From the NCBI GenBank assembly GCA_031216915.1, contig CM062289.1, positions 447,912,910 to 447,976,909 on the forward strand: a stretch of 64,000 nucleotides of DNA, given 5' to 3'. Positions 40,785 to 52,056 of the stretch are shown one piece after another. The stretch comes from Pictodentalium vernedei. Its lineage: Eukaryota; Mollusca; Scaphopoda; Dentaliida; Dentaliidae. A program made the translations under genes and the position numbers. The notes below the pieces were generated by a model that saw nothing but the letters and a program-made list of their open reading frames with translations, searched no databases and had not been told where the DNA came from. Numbering within the stretch: the stretch's first letter is position 1; every line of letters starts with the position of its first letter.

Positions 40785-41039
40785 CTGAAATGAAAACAAA
40801 TCAGACTGTAATATATCAAATACAACCGGTCATGGAAAAGAGACAGGTGTGAGTGCAATTGCTCCCGTCAGCACCCATGTTTTCCATTTTACGGGAGCTA
40901 AAAAATGCACTGGTTGAAAAATATTGTGGAGCACTAATATTAATACTGAGGGCAAAAAATGTGTGTTGTTTTGAAAAAGCAGCACTCCGTGGCCAGTGGC
41001 AAGTTCCTGTCATAATTCAGCAATTTCTTATACATTTAA

Positions 41040-41269
41040 CCCTTTGAAACCAAACAAACGCTTTTCCGGCCTGCAGCATTGTACGTCATAACGTCATTAA
41101 ATAGGATGGCTGTTCAGTAAATGTGTGGAGCAGACCAATCAATATTTGCAATGTGCAGCCCAAGGCTGCACGTTGAAAATATTGATTAGTCTACCCCAAA
41201 TAATGAATATGGACTCTTTTAATTGCTGCCATTGAACTGGCATGGAAGATACCACCAGAGTTCAAAGGG
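41040..41269. mobile_element. piggyBac-like MITE, second family, copy 1
   Basis: TTAA|CCCTTTGAAACC at the left and GAGTTCAAAGGG|TTAA (41270-41273) at the right. The palindromic centre contains GCAGCC...GGCTGC. The same family occurs in the opposite orientation at 42179-42411. Confidence 0.75.
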
Positions 41270-41842
41270 TTAAGGTTTCTGGTGTTAGTTTGGTGACAGT
41301 ATTTCCTTGAAAATTCATATACTAACATTTTATGGGTGCAATTTACTCCCGTCTCTGATTTCACAGGAGCTTAAAACTGCACACGTCAATTTTGTTCATT
41401 TCCAGCACTGAATACAACCAAGGATTTTCCCAACTGCTTTGACAGTGGGGCCTAATTGCCTCCAAATGGAAAATTTACCATTGTTGAGAGGAAATATTGT
41501 CAATTTATGTAAAGTTATTGATAAAGATACTTTTTCACTTTCACTTACTTTCTCTTCGATGTCTGTCGATCATGACATCTTCACACTTAACCCTTCAGGG
41601 CCTAATTTGGACTTTGATCAGTTTTTCTGCATCATGTGGTCTCTGGGGACACTTGCAAGTTATATTCTAAGTGCTTTGTCAGTTTTTTTCTTGGTAAGTT
41701 TCGGCTGCTTATATAGAAACAACTGCAAAGCTCCAGGATGTAGACCCTCAAAGTTTAGAAAAATATATAAAATCTGTTTTGAAAGAAAAGAAACACACCA
41801 AGAATAGGAAATATTTCCTTGAAATTGACCTGAGAACATTAA

Positions 41843-42086
41843 CCCTTTACCCAACGTAACGGCCAAAACCAGCCAGCGCTATTCTCAAAAATCGCCAATT
41901 AATTTTCATTATTTTTTTCATTTTTTGTCTCAAAAACATAGGTTATGACCCCTCGTTGGAACGAGCTCGTCGAGCTCGTTCCAACGAGGAGTCATAACCT
42001 ATGTTTTTGAGACAAAAAATGAAAAAAATTAGTTATTCAAGAATTATTTATGCAAGTGTCGTCTGCTTTCTACGGTAGGTAAGGGG
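41843..42086. mobile_element. piggyBac-like hairpin MITE, first family, complete
   Basis: It is flanked by TTAA on both sides (41839-41842, 42087-42090) and starts CCCTTTACCCAACG. The central arms, containing CAAAAACATAGGTTATGACC, form a nearly perfect palindrome of about 100 bp around GAGCTCGTCGAGCTC. This is the best reference copy of the family here; other copies lie at 39818, 55067, 60134 and 60854. Confidence 0.85.
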
Positions 42087-42178
42087 TTAATACAGAAGCC
42101 ATTACATTTAGAAGAGTTTATCACAAAACAGATAAACCAGTCTCTGTAGCCTCTATTAAACTGTTCTTACACTATTAA

Positions 42179-42411
42179 CCCTCTGAACCCTAGAGGCATC
42201 TTCCATGACAGTTCAATGACAGCAATTAGAAAAGTCCATATTCATTATTTGGGGGTTGACCAATTAATATTTTCAACGCGCAGCCTCAAGGCTGCACGTT
42301 GAAAACATTGGCTGGTCAACTTCACACATTGAATTAGCAGGCATCCTATTTAATGAGATTATGACGTATCATGATCCTGGGCCAGAAAAGCAGTCCCTTG
42401 GGTTCAAAGGG
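42179..42411. mobile_element. piggyBac-like MITE, second family, copy 2 (inverted)
   Basis: TTAA|CCCTCTGAACCC at the left and GGGTTCAAAGGG at the right, with the right TTAA changed to CTAA. The interior matches the reverse of 41040-41269. Confidence 0.7.
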
Positions 42412-42415
42412 CTAA

Positions 42416-43049
42416 TCCTTGGGGCTTTGGAGATATTTATGCATTTTTACTACAATTTGGCAGTCTACATTCTGTAGCTTTAGTGAGCTGCTGTTGTGTC
42501 TAGGCACGTCTTGGCTGCATATATATGCATTGAAACAACTATAAAACCACAGAGTTCAGACTTCAGAGTGTATCAAAAACATATCAAATACTCCAGGCCT
42601 TTAAGATATAAAACTTCAGCAATTTTTGACCACAAAAAACAGTTTTTTCTACATGAGGTGCAGTAAGAAGTGTCCTGGACAATCTTAAAAATACCATGGC
42701 AATGGTTTGTAGACAAGTCTTGACTACCTGCAGATGCAGCCAAGACTTGGCAAGATATCATTGCCAGGCTACCAGACCTACAGGTTGTGGTGTGGTAGAG
42801 TTTCTAGAAGATTGTCAGAGTTAATGCACAATGCATGTTGGGAAATGGGAATTTGTGTCAGGTGATTGCGAAAAAATGTACACTAAAATTGCATTTGAAA
42901 TTTGACTGATCTAATTTGTGTGCTACAGCCAAACATGAACCCAGCATACTGTGACCCGATGGGACAGAAAAGGCTGGTTTTTTTCTGCCTTCAATGGCAT
43001 CTGTTTCTGAAACAATGTTTTCACTTGAAGACAAATTTTAGCATTTTTA
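42416..43049. other. Intron segment with one hairpin
   Basis: Imperfect arms at 42699-42765 around AAGTCTTGACTACCTGCAG belong to the same hairpin family as 25041-25118. Nothing else is recognised. Confidence 0.5.
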
Positions 43050-45646
43050 TCCCCGCATTTTAAAAAATGCGGGGATATTGTCATGATCTCCGTCCGTACG
43101 TCTGTACGTCCGTACAGCCGTACGTCCGTACTTCCGTATGTCCGGTTTTGTAATTCGAAACGCTGTAACTTTCTACAGTTATTCGATAGGGTCTGTGCAA
43201 CCCAAAAATACAACTTTTAAATTTTTGTGCCACCAGGTGGCTTCTGTGGAGCCACTTAAAAAATGCGTTATTTTTTCACTTTTTTGCTGAATAGTCCCAA
43301 CCTATGTAATTCGGAGTTCTAAAATTACACTAGGGTGTTGCTAAATGATCTGTAGATATGTAGGAAGGTTTCGGATTTTTCGGATGCCACGTGGCTGTGC
43401 CACCGTAGCCACTTTTGTGTTTTCTTAGACCGTTTCCGGCAAAAGGCTCGTAGGATATGTAATTCGAAATGCTAAATCCATGCTCAGATGTTGCAGTAGG
43501 GTCTATAGATGCGCACGAAGGTTTCGGATTTTTCGGGTGCCACGTGGCTGTGCCACCGTAGCCACTTTTGTGTTTTCTTAGACCGTTTCCGGCAAAATGC
43601 TCGTAGGATGCGTAATTCGAAATGCTAAATCCATGCTCAGAAGTTGCAGTAGGGGCTATAGATGCGCAGGAAGGTTTCGGATTTTTCGGGTGCCACGTGG
43701 CTGTGCCACCATAGCCACTTTTGTGTTTTCTTGAACCGTTTCCGGCAAAAGGCTCGTAGGGTATGTAATTCGAAATGCTAAAACCATGCTCATATGTTGC
43801 AGTAGGGTCTATAGATGCACACGAAGGTTTCAGATTTTTCGGGTGCCACGTGGCTGTGCCACCGTAGCCACTTTCGTGTTTTCTTAGATCGTTTCCGGCG
43901 AAAGGCTCGTAGGGAATGTAATTCGAAATGCTAAAACCATGCTCATATCTTGCAGTAGGGACTATAGAAGCGCACAAAGGTTTCAGATTTTTTGGGTGCC
44001 ACGTGGCTGTGCCACCGTAGCCACTTTCGTGTTTTCTTAGACTGTTTCCGGCAAAAGGCTCGTAGGATATGTAATTCAAAATGCTAAATCCATGCTCAGA
44101 TGTTGCAGTAGGGGCTATAGATGCGCAGGAAGGTTTTGGATTTTTCGGGTGCCACGTGGCTGTGCCACCGTAGCCACTTTTGTGTTTTCTTGAACCGTTT
44201 CCGGCGAAAGGCTCGTAGGGTATGTAATTCGAAATGCTAAAACCATACTCATATGTTGCAGTAGGGTCTATAGATGCACACAAAGCTTTCGGATTTTTCG
44301 GGTGCCACATGGCTGTGCCACCGTAGCCACTTTCGTGTTTTCTTAGATCCTTTCCGGCGAAAGGCTCGTAGGGAATGTAATTCGAAATGCTCAAACCATG
44401 CTCATATGTTGCAGTAGGGACTATAGATGTGCACAAAGGTTTCGGATTTTTTGGGTGCCACGTGGCTGTGCCACTTTAGCCACTTTCATGTTTTCTTAGA
44501 CCGTTTCTGGCGAAAGTCTCGTAGGGTATGTAATTCGAAATGCTCAATCCATGCTCAGATGTTGCAGTATGGTCTATAGATGCGTACGAAGGTTTTGGAT
44601 TTTTCGGGTGCCACGTGGCTGTGCCACCATAGCCACTTTCATGTTTTTCTTAGATCGTTTCCGGAGAAAGGCTCGTAGGGAAAGTAATTCGAAATGCTAA
44701 AACCATGCTCATATGTTGCAGTAGGGACTATAGATGTGCACAAAGGTTTCGGATTTTTCGGGTGCCACGTGGCTGTGCCACTTTCATGTTTTCTTAGACC
44801 GTTTCCGCCGAAAGTCTCGTAGGGTATGTAATTCGAAATGCTAAAACTATTCTCAGATGTTGCAGTATGGTCTATAGATGTGCACAAAGGTTTCAGATTT
44901 TTTGGGTGCCACGTGGCTGTGCTACTGTTGCCACTTACATGTTTTCTTAGACTGTTTCCGGCGAAAGGCTCCTAGGGTATGTAATTCGAAATGCTAAAAC
45001 CATGCTCAAATGTTGCATTGGGGTCTGTAGATGCACACGAAGGTTTCAGATTTTTCAGGTGCCATGTGACTGTGCCACCATTGCCACTTTCGTGTTTTCT
45101 TAGACCCTTTGCGGCGAAAGGCTCCTGGGTATGTAATTCAAAATGCTAAAACCATGCTCAAATGTTGCAGTAGGGTCTGTAGATGTGCACAAAGGTTTCG
45201 GATTTTGGGGGTGCCCCTTGGCGGTGCCTTCATTGCCACTTTCATGTTTTCTTAGATTGTTTCCAGAGAAAAGCTCCTAGAGTATGTAATTCGAAATGCT
45301 AAAACCATGCTCAGATGTTGCAGTAGGGTCTGTAGATGCACACAAAGGTTTCAGATTTTTCGGGTGCCACGTGGCTGTGCCACCGTTGCCACTTTTGTGT
45401 TTTCTTAGACCGTTTCCGGCGAATTCTCCCAGGGTACATGTATGTAATTTGAAACACTAAAACCATGCTCAAATGCTGCAGTGGAGTCTGTAGATGCACA
45501 CGAAGCTGTGTCACCTGTGCCACTCAATATGATTTTAGTGTGTCATATAATACATTTCATCTTTGTATCAAGCATTCATACAAAGTCAAGGATGCAAATG
45601 CGGGGATACACCATAGTGTGCTTTGCACACAAGTGACACCATCTAG
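43050..45646 (+). mobile_element. Non-autonomous Helitron with canonical ends
   Basis: The 5' end is A|TCCCCGCATTTT, whose first 26 bases fold as TCCCCGCATTTT...AAATGCGGGGA. The 3' end is a hairpin (GTGTGCTTTGCACAC) followed by 12 bases and CTAG|T. TC...CTAG inserted between A and T, a 3' hairpin and no target duplication are the classical Helitron signature. The interior is almost all a 153-bp tandem array plus a GTACGTCCGTAC-rich leader near 43093-43142. There is no Rep/helicase gene. The AAATGCGGGGATA motif occurs in direct orientation at both ends. Confidence 0.85.
43330..45480 (-). repeat. 153-bp tandem array in the Helitron core, with a long open frame
   Basis: About 14 units of 153 bp (for example the CAAAAGGCTCG landmark at about 43440 and 43746, with a variant between). 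Because 153 is a multiple of three, a stop-free unit stays open: 43330-44436 on the minus strand is open for 368 codons as seven 51-residue repeats (HGFSISNYIPYEPFAG, SGYGGTATWHPKNPKPS). Towards 45480 units are more diverged and the frame closes. I see no promoter, start context or family match, so I treat it as a repeat by-product and not a gene. Confidence 0.75.
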
Positions 45647-45930
45647 TTATTAGTTTTCCCTGATGTTCTTGGTCATTGACTCTGAGGTAATGTTCCCTCG
45701 AAAAGGCTTAATATTAAATATTTTCCATGCATCACACCACAGAGAGGTAACATCTCAAATTTTACATTTTGGATGTGAAATTCTGTTATGATAAAAGCCA
45801 GACAGTAATGCTTGGTGCTTTTTCCTTTGTTTATTACTGGTGACAACTGAACATTATCGAACTAAACACCTTGTTGAAAAAGCAAACCCACATGTTTCTG
45901 TTAGCTGTTGCCAAATTTTTGTGCTAATGC

Positions 45931-46340
45931 TAGTACTGAAATGGTTAACCGGATAATCGGTTTGAAACAAGTTAGCTACCTAACCAATTAGAAAAACCAT
46001 CAACCGGTTATCCGAAATATCGATAGTGATTGTCACTCCACGTTTAAAACGTAGTAAATCTGCCACTTCTCCTTCCTGAAAGATTACACATCGAAGCAGT
46101 GTTGTAAATATTGAGAAATAATTGACTTTGGCGTTCAAGACTTCGTTAATAATTGGCAGTTTCCGTGAGTAATGAGTAATCGCAGAAACTATTCCATAGA
46201 GTGTATACAAACGAACATTGTCGAGTACTTGACAACGTTCATTTGTATACACACTACGGAATAGTTTGAGAATGCTGCTTTCCAATTCCTATAAGTTCTG
46301 ATCCCATATTCGGTGAAATAATGGCCACAGATAACCAACA
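45931..46340. mobile_element. Palindrome-bearing MITE (TAGTACTGAAATGG family), copy 1
   Basis: The stretch starts TAGTACTGAAATGGTTAACC and contains an 82-bp palindrome (46186-46267) with arms AAACTATTCC...GTGTATACAAACGAAC. The reverse of the same sequence lies at 57839-58287. The terminus resembles hAT-type ends, but a target duplication is not clear. Confidence 0.55.
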
Positions 46341-47147
46341 TGAGAAAAATTCAGAGGCTTCATGTTGATAAATCCCACCCTGAATGGCCCGATAATAAAA
46401 CTTATTGCACCCAAACCTCTCACAGTTAACACAGATTACTAATATGGAGGAATTATCTGTCCAATATGGGAATAAAGAATGACATTATATATTTAATGAG
46501 ACGATGAGCGTGGTTGAAAGAAATATTGCAACATTTTGCAGAATGCAGTACAGTTTGGGCAGTGGAGAGCATCCGTATTCACATGATGGGTAAAAAAAAC
46601 AACTTGGTACACAGTTACACAATCAAAATCTTTAATATAATATTCTACCTTTTCTTTCACGAACCATCACTTACCTGATATCAGTAACAGACAAGTGACG
46701 TACCGATCGCTTCCCACTGGTTGTCCCACGAAGGGGAAGAAAGTTCATTACAGATCATCCATAACACTTTCTCTGAGTTTCAGACAATCCGCAAGGGCCG
46801 ATGTTGAACCGTTGAGTGCCGATAGGTGCTTATCGGCTGAGTGGAAATGTTACACCGATTAATCGTCTCATCTCTAACTTCATTTTTTCCTTTCTAATAG
46901 CCATGTGATCACAGTACAGTTTGGCAGGGATTTTTACACCTTTGACAGTCTTTCGATTTTGTAAAATGCAGGTGCGCCAAGTGTGGCGCGGGCCATTTCT
47001 AATTTGCAAGCGCCATTTTCCCGACTTACAAAACAGTCAGCTATTGTGAAAAAGTTACGGAAACAGCGATATTTTAATAGAATAGTGTGTGTATAATAGT
47101 GACAGACCATCTATCATACATACGCGATATTCTATTAAAAATTTATT
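46341..47147. other. Intron segment, no exon recognised
   Basis: Possible inverted motifs GAGACGAT (about 46500) and ATCGTCTC (about 46865) could bound a decayed hAT-like MITE. This is weak. Nothing else is seen. Confidence 0.35.
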
Positions 47148-47440
47148 TATTTATTGATGTTTTAAGGTCACATATTTATGCACAATGGCTAATCATGACC
47201 GTGGCAGTTTTACGGGTGGAGGAAGCCGGAGTACCCGGAGAGAACCACCGAGCAACGACGAGCAGCTGCCAGCTCCCCAACATCGTAACTCCACACTGCA
47301 GCACAGACAGGGTTAGATTGGTTGAAGACATGCGCACCATCGACGTGCAGTACGCCTTAGTACACGGCGTCATCGTGCCCCCACGCGGGTAATGGAGATG
47401 AAGCTTCTTGCCCAAGGACACTACGCGGTTGCCGCAGGTG
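47148..47440 (-). mobile_element. tRNA-derived SINE, 5'-truncated
   Basis: Nearly identical in its body to the complete SINE at 56394-56754, from the AATAAATAAAT-type tail at the left to GGTGGGATTC at the right, where the tRNA-like head breaks off. Confidence 0.75.
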
Positions 47441-47793
47441 GGATTCTATTAAAAAACATCCCCGTTTTCATAGTGACGTTAACAGGGACTGATATAAGCT
47501 TCATACACCGTAACCTTAAAATAGGTTACGGTGTGCCTAGCATACCGTAACCTGTAGGTTTCCATAGTGTAGATATAAGGTAAATTATAAAGGTAATCAG
47601 TTTCCTCTCGTAACCTAATAATAGGTCTCGAGTTTATAGAAACACGTAACCTCCCCCATAACCTAACCTATAGGTAACGGCTTATGTCAGACCCTGCGTT
47701 AAGTCACGTTTTTTGGGTCATAACAATAAAATAAAGATCACATACATGTCCTCACAATACATGTTCATTATTTCAAACATTCTTTTTCAAAAA
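47441..47793. repeat. Stretch rich in GGTTACG/CGTAACC inverted motifs
   Basis: CCGTAACCTTAAAATAGGTT, CGTAACCTGTAGG, CGTAACCTAATAATAGG and AACCTATAGGTAACGG recur between 47509 and 47680, giving several short dyads. No gene is visible; the origin is unknown. Confidence 0.55.
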
Positions 47794-47832
47794 GTTAAAA
47801 AATTTATAGTAATTTATATATTTTTTATACTT

Positions 47833-48021
47833 ACCAATGACACAGACTTAGCTGGTGCTAACTCTAACAAAACCAGGGCCAAACACAAATTTTGCCCCCC
47901 AATCCCCAAAATTTGCATCCAAAACAAAAAGAAATCATGTCCTAAAGGACCTCCATACTACGCCTCTACTGCGCATGCGCAGTGACGCAGACGTCCCGAA
48001 ATTGGCGCCAATTATCATTCT
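47833..48021. repeat. Left (3') inverted terminal repeat of DIRS copy D
   Basis: This 189-bp segment is the reverse complement of 54719-54907 with very few mismatches. It contains the palindrome ACTGCGCATGCGCAGT at 47968-47983 and the ATTGGCGCCAAT motif. Confidence 0.85.
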
Positions 48022-48095
48022 TACTGGCAGTGCCTGGTCAGCGCTATGTACTCAGCGGGGAGGCAAGAGTTCCCAACTCCAGGGAGGGCCATCCC

Positions 48096-48184
48096 GTCTG
48101 GGTCATTGGTAAGTATAAAAAATATATAAATTACTATAAATTTTTTAACATTTTTATACTGTACCAATGACCCAGACTTAGCTG
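48096..48184. repeat. Internal complementary region of DIRS copy D
   Basis: 48096-48149 is the reverse complement of the left terminus (47794-47847) apart from one base, and 48150-48184 that of the right terminus. The junction between 48149 and 48150 marks where the two element ends meet in a circle. Confidence 0.85.
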
Positions 48185-48785
48185 AATAGTAAACAGGCTG
48201 GAGGGCCTAGGACATAGAGGAAAATCCAATAAGCTCAACTATATAGTAAAGAGGTAGCCCCTTAAGGAGAAAAGGAGTATTAGGCTTTACATGTATCTTT
48301 CTTATTTAATATTAAATTAGAAAGATACACTACCCTTAATAATTGAGCACAATAACATTCATGTTCTCTATTAACATCCAGTATAATCCTTATACTAATT
48401 ATTTTTAAAGCAAGCCAATAAATAAAGTAGTCCAGAGAATTGAGACTCTTTATAGTCATTTAAAAGTGTCCGAGTATTGTATATTAAAGCCTGTTTGACA
48501 CTTGACATATACAAATGCTTCACACCGAGCTACACTTTAAAAATAAGACATGAATGAATTTAAACATTAATATTACACTTTAAAACCATCCCGGAAGCGA
48601 CTCAGAAATACTGACTTGGAGGAGGCATTCCCTTGCTTTTCACTATAAAGCAGGTGACCTAAGGGAACACCCGCCTCCCCCCCCCCCCTTCCCCTTGCCC
48701 TGGGTCAAATAGCCCAGAGCGAAGAGGGCAGCCGGACGGAGTCACTGCCAGAACAGAAAGCCTGCATAACTATAGTTGCAACTGT

Positions 48786-49750
48786 TTAGTGGACGACATT
48801 CTGAGCAACAGATAACGGACCTAAACAATGCAGGTCTCCAGAAATGGACTCAATATTTCTGAGATAAAAATTCGTAAATGTGGATGGCTGAGACCAATAA
48901 GCAACCTTCATTAAATCTGTAATAGCAACACTATTAGCATAAGCCCAGGAAGTAGAAAGAGCTCTTACTTCATGAGCAGAAATCTTAAGCACAGACTGCT
49001 GAGAAGAAGATAAATCTTCATAAGCAGTACGGATAGTTAACTGAATCCATCTAGCAATAGAATGGACTGAAATGTCCTTTCTATTAGGCATCAAAGACAG
49101 AAAGAAACGTTCCCGTCCCTTTCTGATAAACTGAGATCTCTGTTTATAGATACGTAGTGCTCTAACAGGACAGAGTAAAGGCCTACGCCCGTCTGAAGAC
49201 GGAAGAGCCTTAATAACAATAGGTTCCGGATATTTATTAGGAGCCTGATTCTTAGCTAAAAAACCCACATTAGTAGTGAAGGTGATAGTGTTCCCAACAC
49301 TACGATAATGAGAATCATCCACCGATAGTGCATGAAGCTCACTGACTCTTCTAGCAGAAGAGAAAGCTAAGAGAAAAGCTGTCTTATAAGATAAGAATTT
49401 GAAATCTACTGTCCCAAGAGGTTCAAATGGCTTTTCCTTCAATTTAAGGAGAACCCAAGCTAAATTCCACTTAGGAATTAATCTAAGAGTTCTGGGTCTA
49501 TTTATCGAAAAGTTTCTAACCAACTTCGATACAGAGACATTAGATCCAATTTGTAAACTATCATGATGTGCATAGGTATCAGATAACATAGATCTATAAC
49601 CCTTTATAGTAACAGGCTGCAGTTTGATTTCGTCAAACAAGTATACTAGAAAGTTAGCAATGTCTGGTATAGAGGGATCGAATATATCTACAGAATGATC
49701 CCTACACCAACGACGAAAAACCTTCCACTTAGCCGCATAGTTTAGCGAAG
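48786..49750 (-). CDS. Tyrosine recombinase of DIRS copy D
   Basis: The last 320 or so codons of a frame open from 51203 encode a DIRS-type tyrosine recombinase, which inserts the circular element DNA without target duplication. Recognisable features are a SAM-like N-terminal core-binding region (LNYAAKWKVFRRWC), a catalytic arginine in SSARRVSELHAL, the H-x-x-R box in SAHEVRALSTSWAYA, and the C-terminal W and Tyr in YWSQPSTFTNFYLR. The part of the same frame above about 49750 overlaps the polymerase region in another frame and is probably not meaningful. The coding end lies near the internal complementary region, as usual in the family. Confidence 0.85.
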
Positions 49751-52056
49751 AGGAGGTCCTCCTACAGTTAGAAATCGCGTCCACTGCTCGTCCTGTAAAG
49801 TGCTTGCCATGCAAGAAGGACCACACAACAGAAAAACGTGAAGGTTGAGACCTTGCGGGTTGTGATGGAGTTGGCGCGATTTCCCCTGCGAAAGAAGATC
49901 CTCCCATGGAGGAAGCTTCCGCGGTAGGTCCCACAACAGACACCTGAGTAGATTTATCCACGGTCTCTGTGGCGACAGAGATGCTACCAACAGAATCTTG
50001 CATTGAGATTGTTTTATCTTTAGCAATACTTGTTGAATTAACGGCGCTGTAGGATACGCATATCCTATCATTACATCCCAAGGGATCGACAGAGCGTCTA
50101 CTGCAAATGCTCTTGGATCCGGACACGGAGACACATACATCTGCAAATGATTGTTGAGATGTGTCGCAAATAAGTCTATCATTGGCCGTTCCCATTGGTA
50201 GCAAATCTGATTGAATACTTGTTTGTTGAGAGTCCACTCCGACGGCAACAAGCGACCCTTTCGTGAAAGGGAGTCTGCTAGCACATTCAGACGACCCGGT
50301 ATGTGACGTACCGAAAGAAGAACGTGATGTTCTAACGCAAACAGAAGGATTCTTTCCGTTAGATTGAACAACGGAACTGAATGAGTGCCTCCCTGATTCC
50401 GTATATACGCCACTACTGTCGTATTGTCGGATAGGATTTGGACATGAGCATCGTGAATAATGTCCATCCAGTGACGTAACGCAAGCCAAATTGACATCAT
50501 TTCCTTGATGTTTATGTGCTTGCCCAGGAATTGCGGATCCCAAAGACCCTGGCATCTCGAATCCGTTGGGATTAATGATGCACCCCAACCTGTTTGACTG
50601 GCATCCGTCATAACGGTAAAACTCGGATCCGGCAACTGCAGCGGAACTCCTTGAGTTAACCACTGAATGTTTGCCCAAGTCTGAATCTCTTGTTTCACTT
50701 GATCTGACAAGAGAACGTCTACATCGAGCGAATGAATTTTCACACTCCAATTCTGAGTCAGGAAAATTTGAAGAGGACGTGTGCGTAACCGCCCCATCGG
50801 AATGAGATCCGCGGCGGCTCCGCACAGACCTATCAGTCTCATAAATTCTCTCGCCGTGACTTTGTCTGCGTGCAGACAATAGCGAGCGTAACAACTGACT
50901 AATTTCGCTCTGGTTAACGGCAGACGAACGAGATTGTTGTGCGTCTCGAAGCTCATTCCCAGATGAGTGAATGACTTGGACGGCACCAGATCCGACTTCT
51001 CCTCGTTTACTATAAAACCGAGACGTCGGAGCAATAGAAGAAGATTCTGAACATCGTTCTGAAGCGTTAACTCGTTGCCGTACCTCTGAAGAATGTCGTC
51101 CAGGTAGGCCGACGTTACCGCAGACGAATGAGCTCGGAAGTAGATCATTACCGAGTTCATTACCCGAGTGAAAGCCCAGGGTGCTAGATTCAATCCGAAG
51201 CACATCGCCCGGAATTGATACACCACTCCTAGGACTGCGAAGCGTAGATACTTTCGGAATGTCGGATGTACCATGACGTGAATGTACGCATCTTGAGATC
51301 TATGCTCGTTGCATAATCGTTCACCCGAATACTCGCTCTGACCGATCGAATCGTCTCCATATAAAACTTCGGAGCGACGATCAGCTTGTTTATCCAGCTC
51401 AAATCTATGACTGGACGGAACGAGCCGTCTGGTTTCGGAACCAGAAACAGATGGCTGTAGAATCCTGGAGATTCTTGGTTTTCTACGACCTCTACCGCGT
51501 TCTTCATTAAAAGAGACTGCACCTCTGATAACAGAGCGTCTCTTTTCTGTGGATTTGACGGAAGATGAGTCCACTTTGGACCTCGAGTTAATGGAGGCTT
51601 TCGTTTGAAGGATATCTTTAGACCTTCCGAAGTCACTCCTCTCACCCAAGGGTCGTCCGTAATCGAAGGCCACTCTTGTGAAAAGCTCGACAACCTTCCG
51701 CCAACCGGAACGCGATAGAGGTTTAAGCCATCACCTCCTGGACCTGCGAGGCCTGCGGTAGGAGAAACCACGTCTTCCACGACCCGCACCTCGCCTCGTC
51801 GACCTCGGGGCGTCCGACCGATTGTCCCGGCCTGAAGGACGTCCCGAACGAGAGTCGCTATCCTGACGGTCTCTCGAATAAGACCAAGAGGACGCACCGG
51901 AACCTCTATAGGAACCTCTCTTGGGCGCAATAGACCCAGAAGTGCCTGTCTTATTCGTGTCTGCTGTATCCGACTTCTTAGGAGCAGATCTGAACAACAG
52001 AGAATCATTAGCTTTCTTTTTAATTTTATCATAAATAGCGGAAAGCTTGCCGTCAA
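49742..52056 (-). pseudogene. Reverse transcriptase/RNase H region of DIRS copy D
   Basis: Motifs typical of DIRS polymerases are visible: VPKPDGSFRPVIDLSWIN in the fingers, SAYLDDILQRYG at the active site, and GFIVNEEKSDLVPS and HLGMSF after it. An RNase H with TDASQTGWGASL and a later LSDNTTVVAY follows. A conserved DLFATHLNNHLQMYVSPCPD region lies between RNase H and the recombinase. The region is broken, so it is listed as a fossil part of the element. Confidence 0.8.

Noticed and set aside
41439-41807. 122-codon plus-strand frame with a hydrophobic segment
   Set aside because: It lies between MITEs in an intron, has no homology I recognise and no gene context.
43330-44436. 368-codon open frame as a repeat-protein gene
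   Set aside because: It lies in a Helitron tandem array whose unit is a multiple of three and has no visible promoter, domain or splice support; kept as a finding only.
49750-51203. Upstream half of the frame carrying the tyrosine recombinase as a separate protein
   Set aside because: It overlaps the polymerase region in another frame, is Ser/Arg-rich and shows no domain; most likely a shadow frame.
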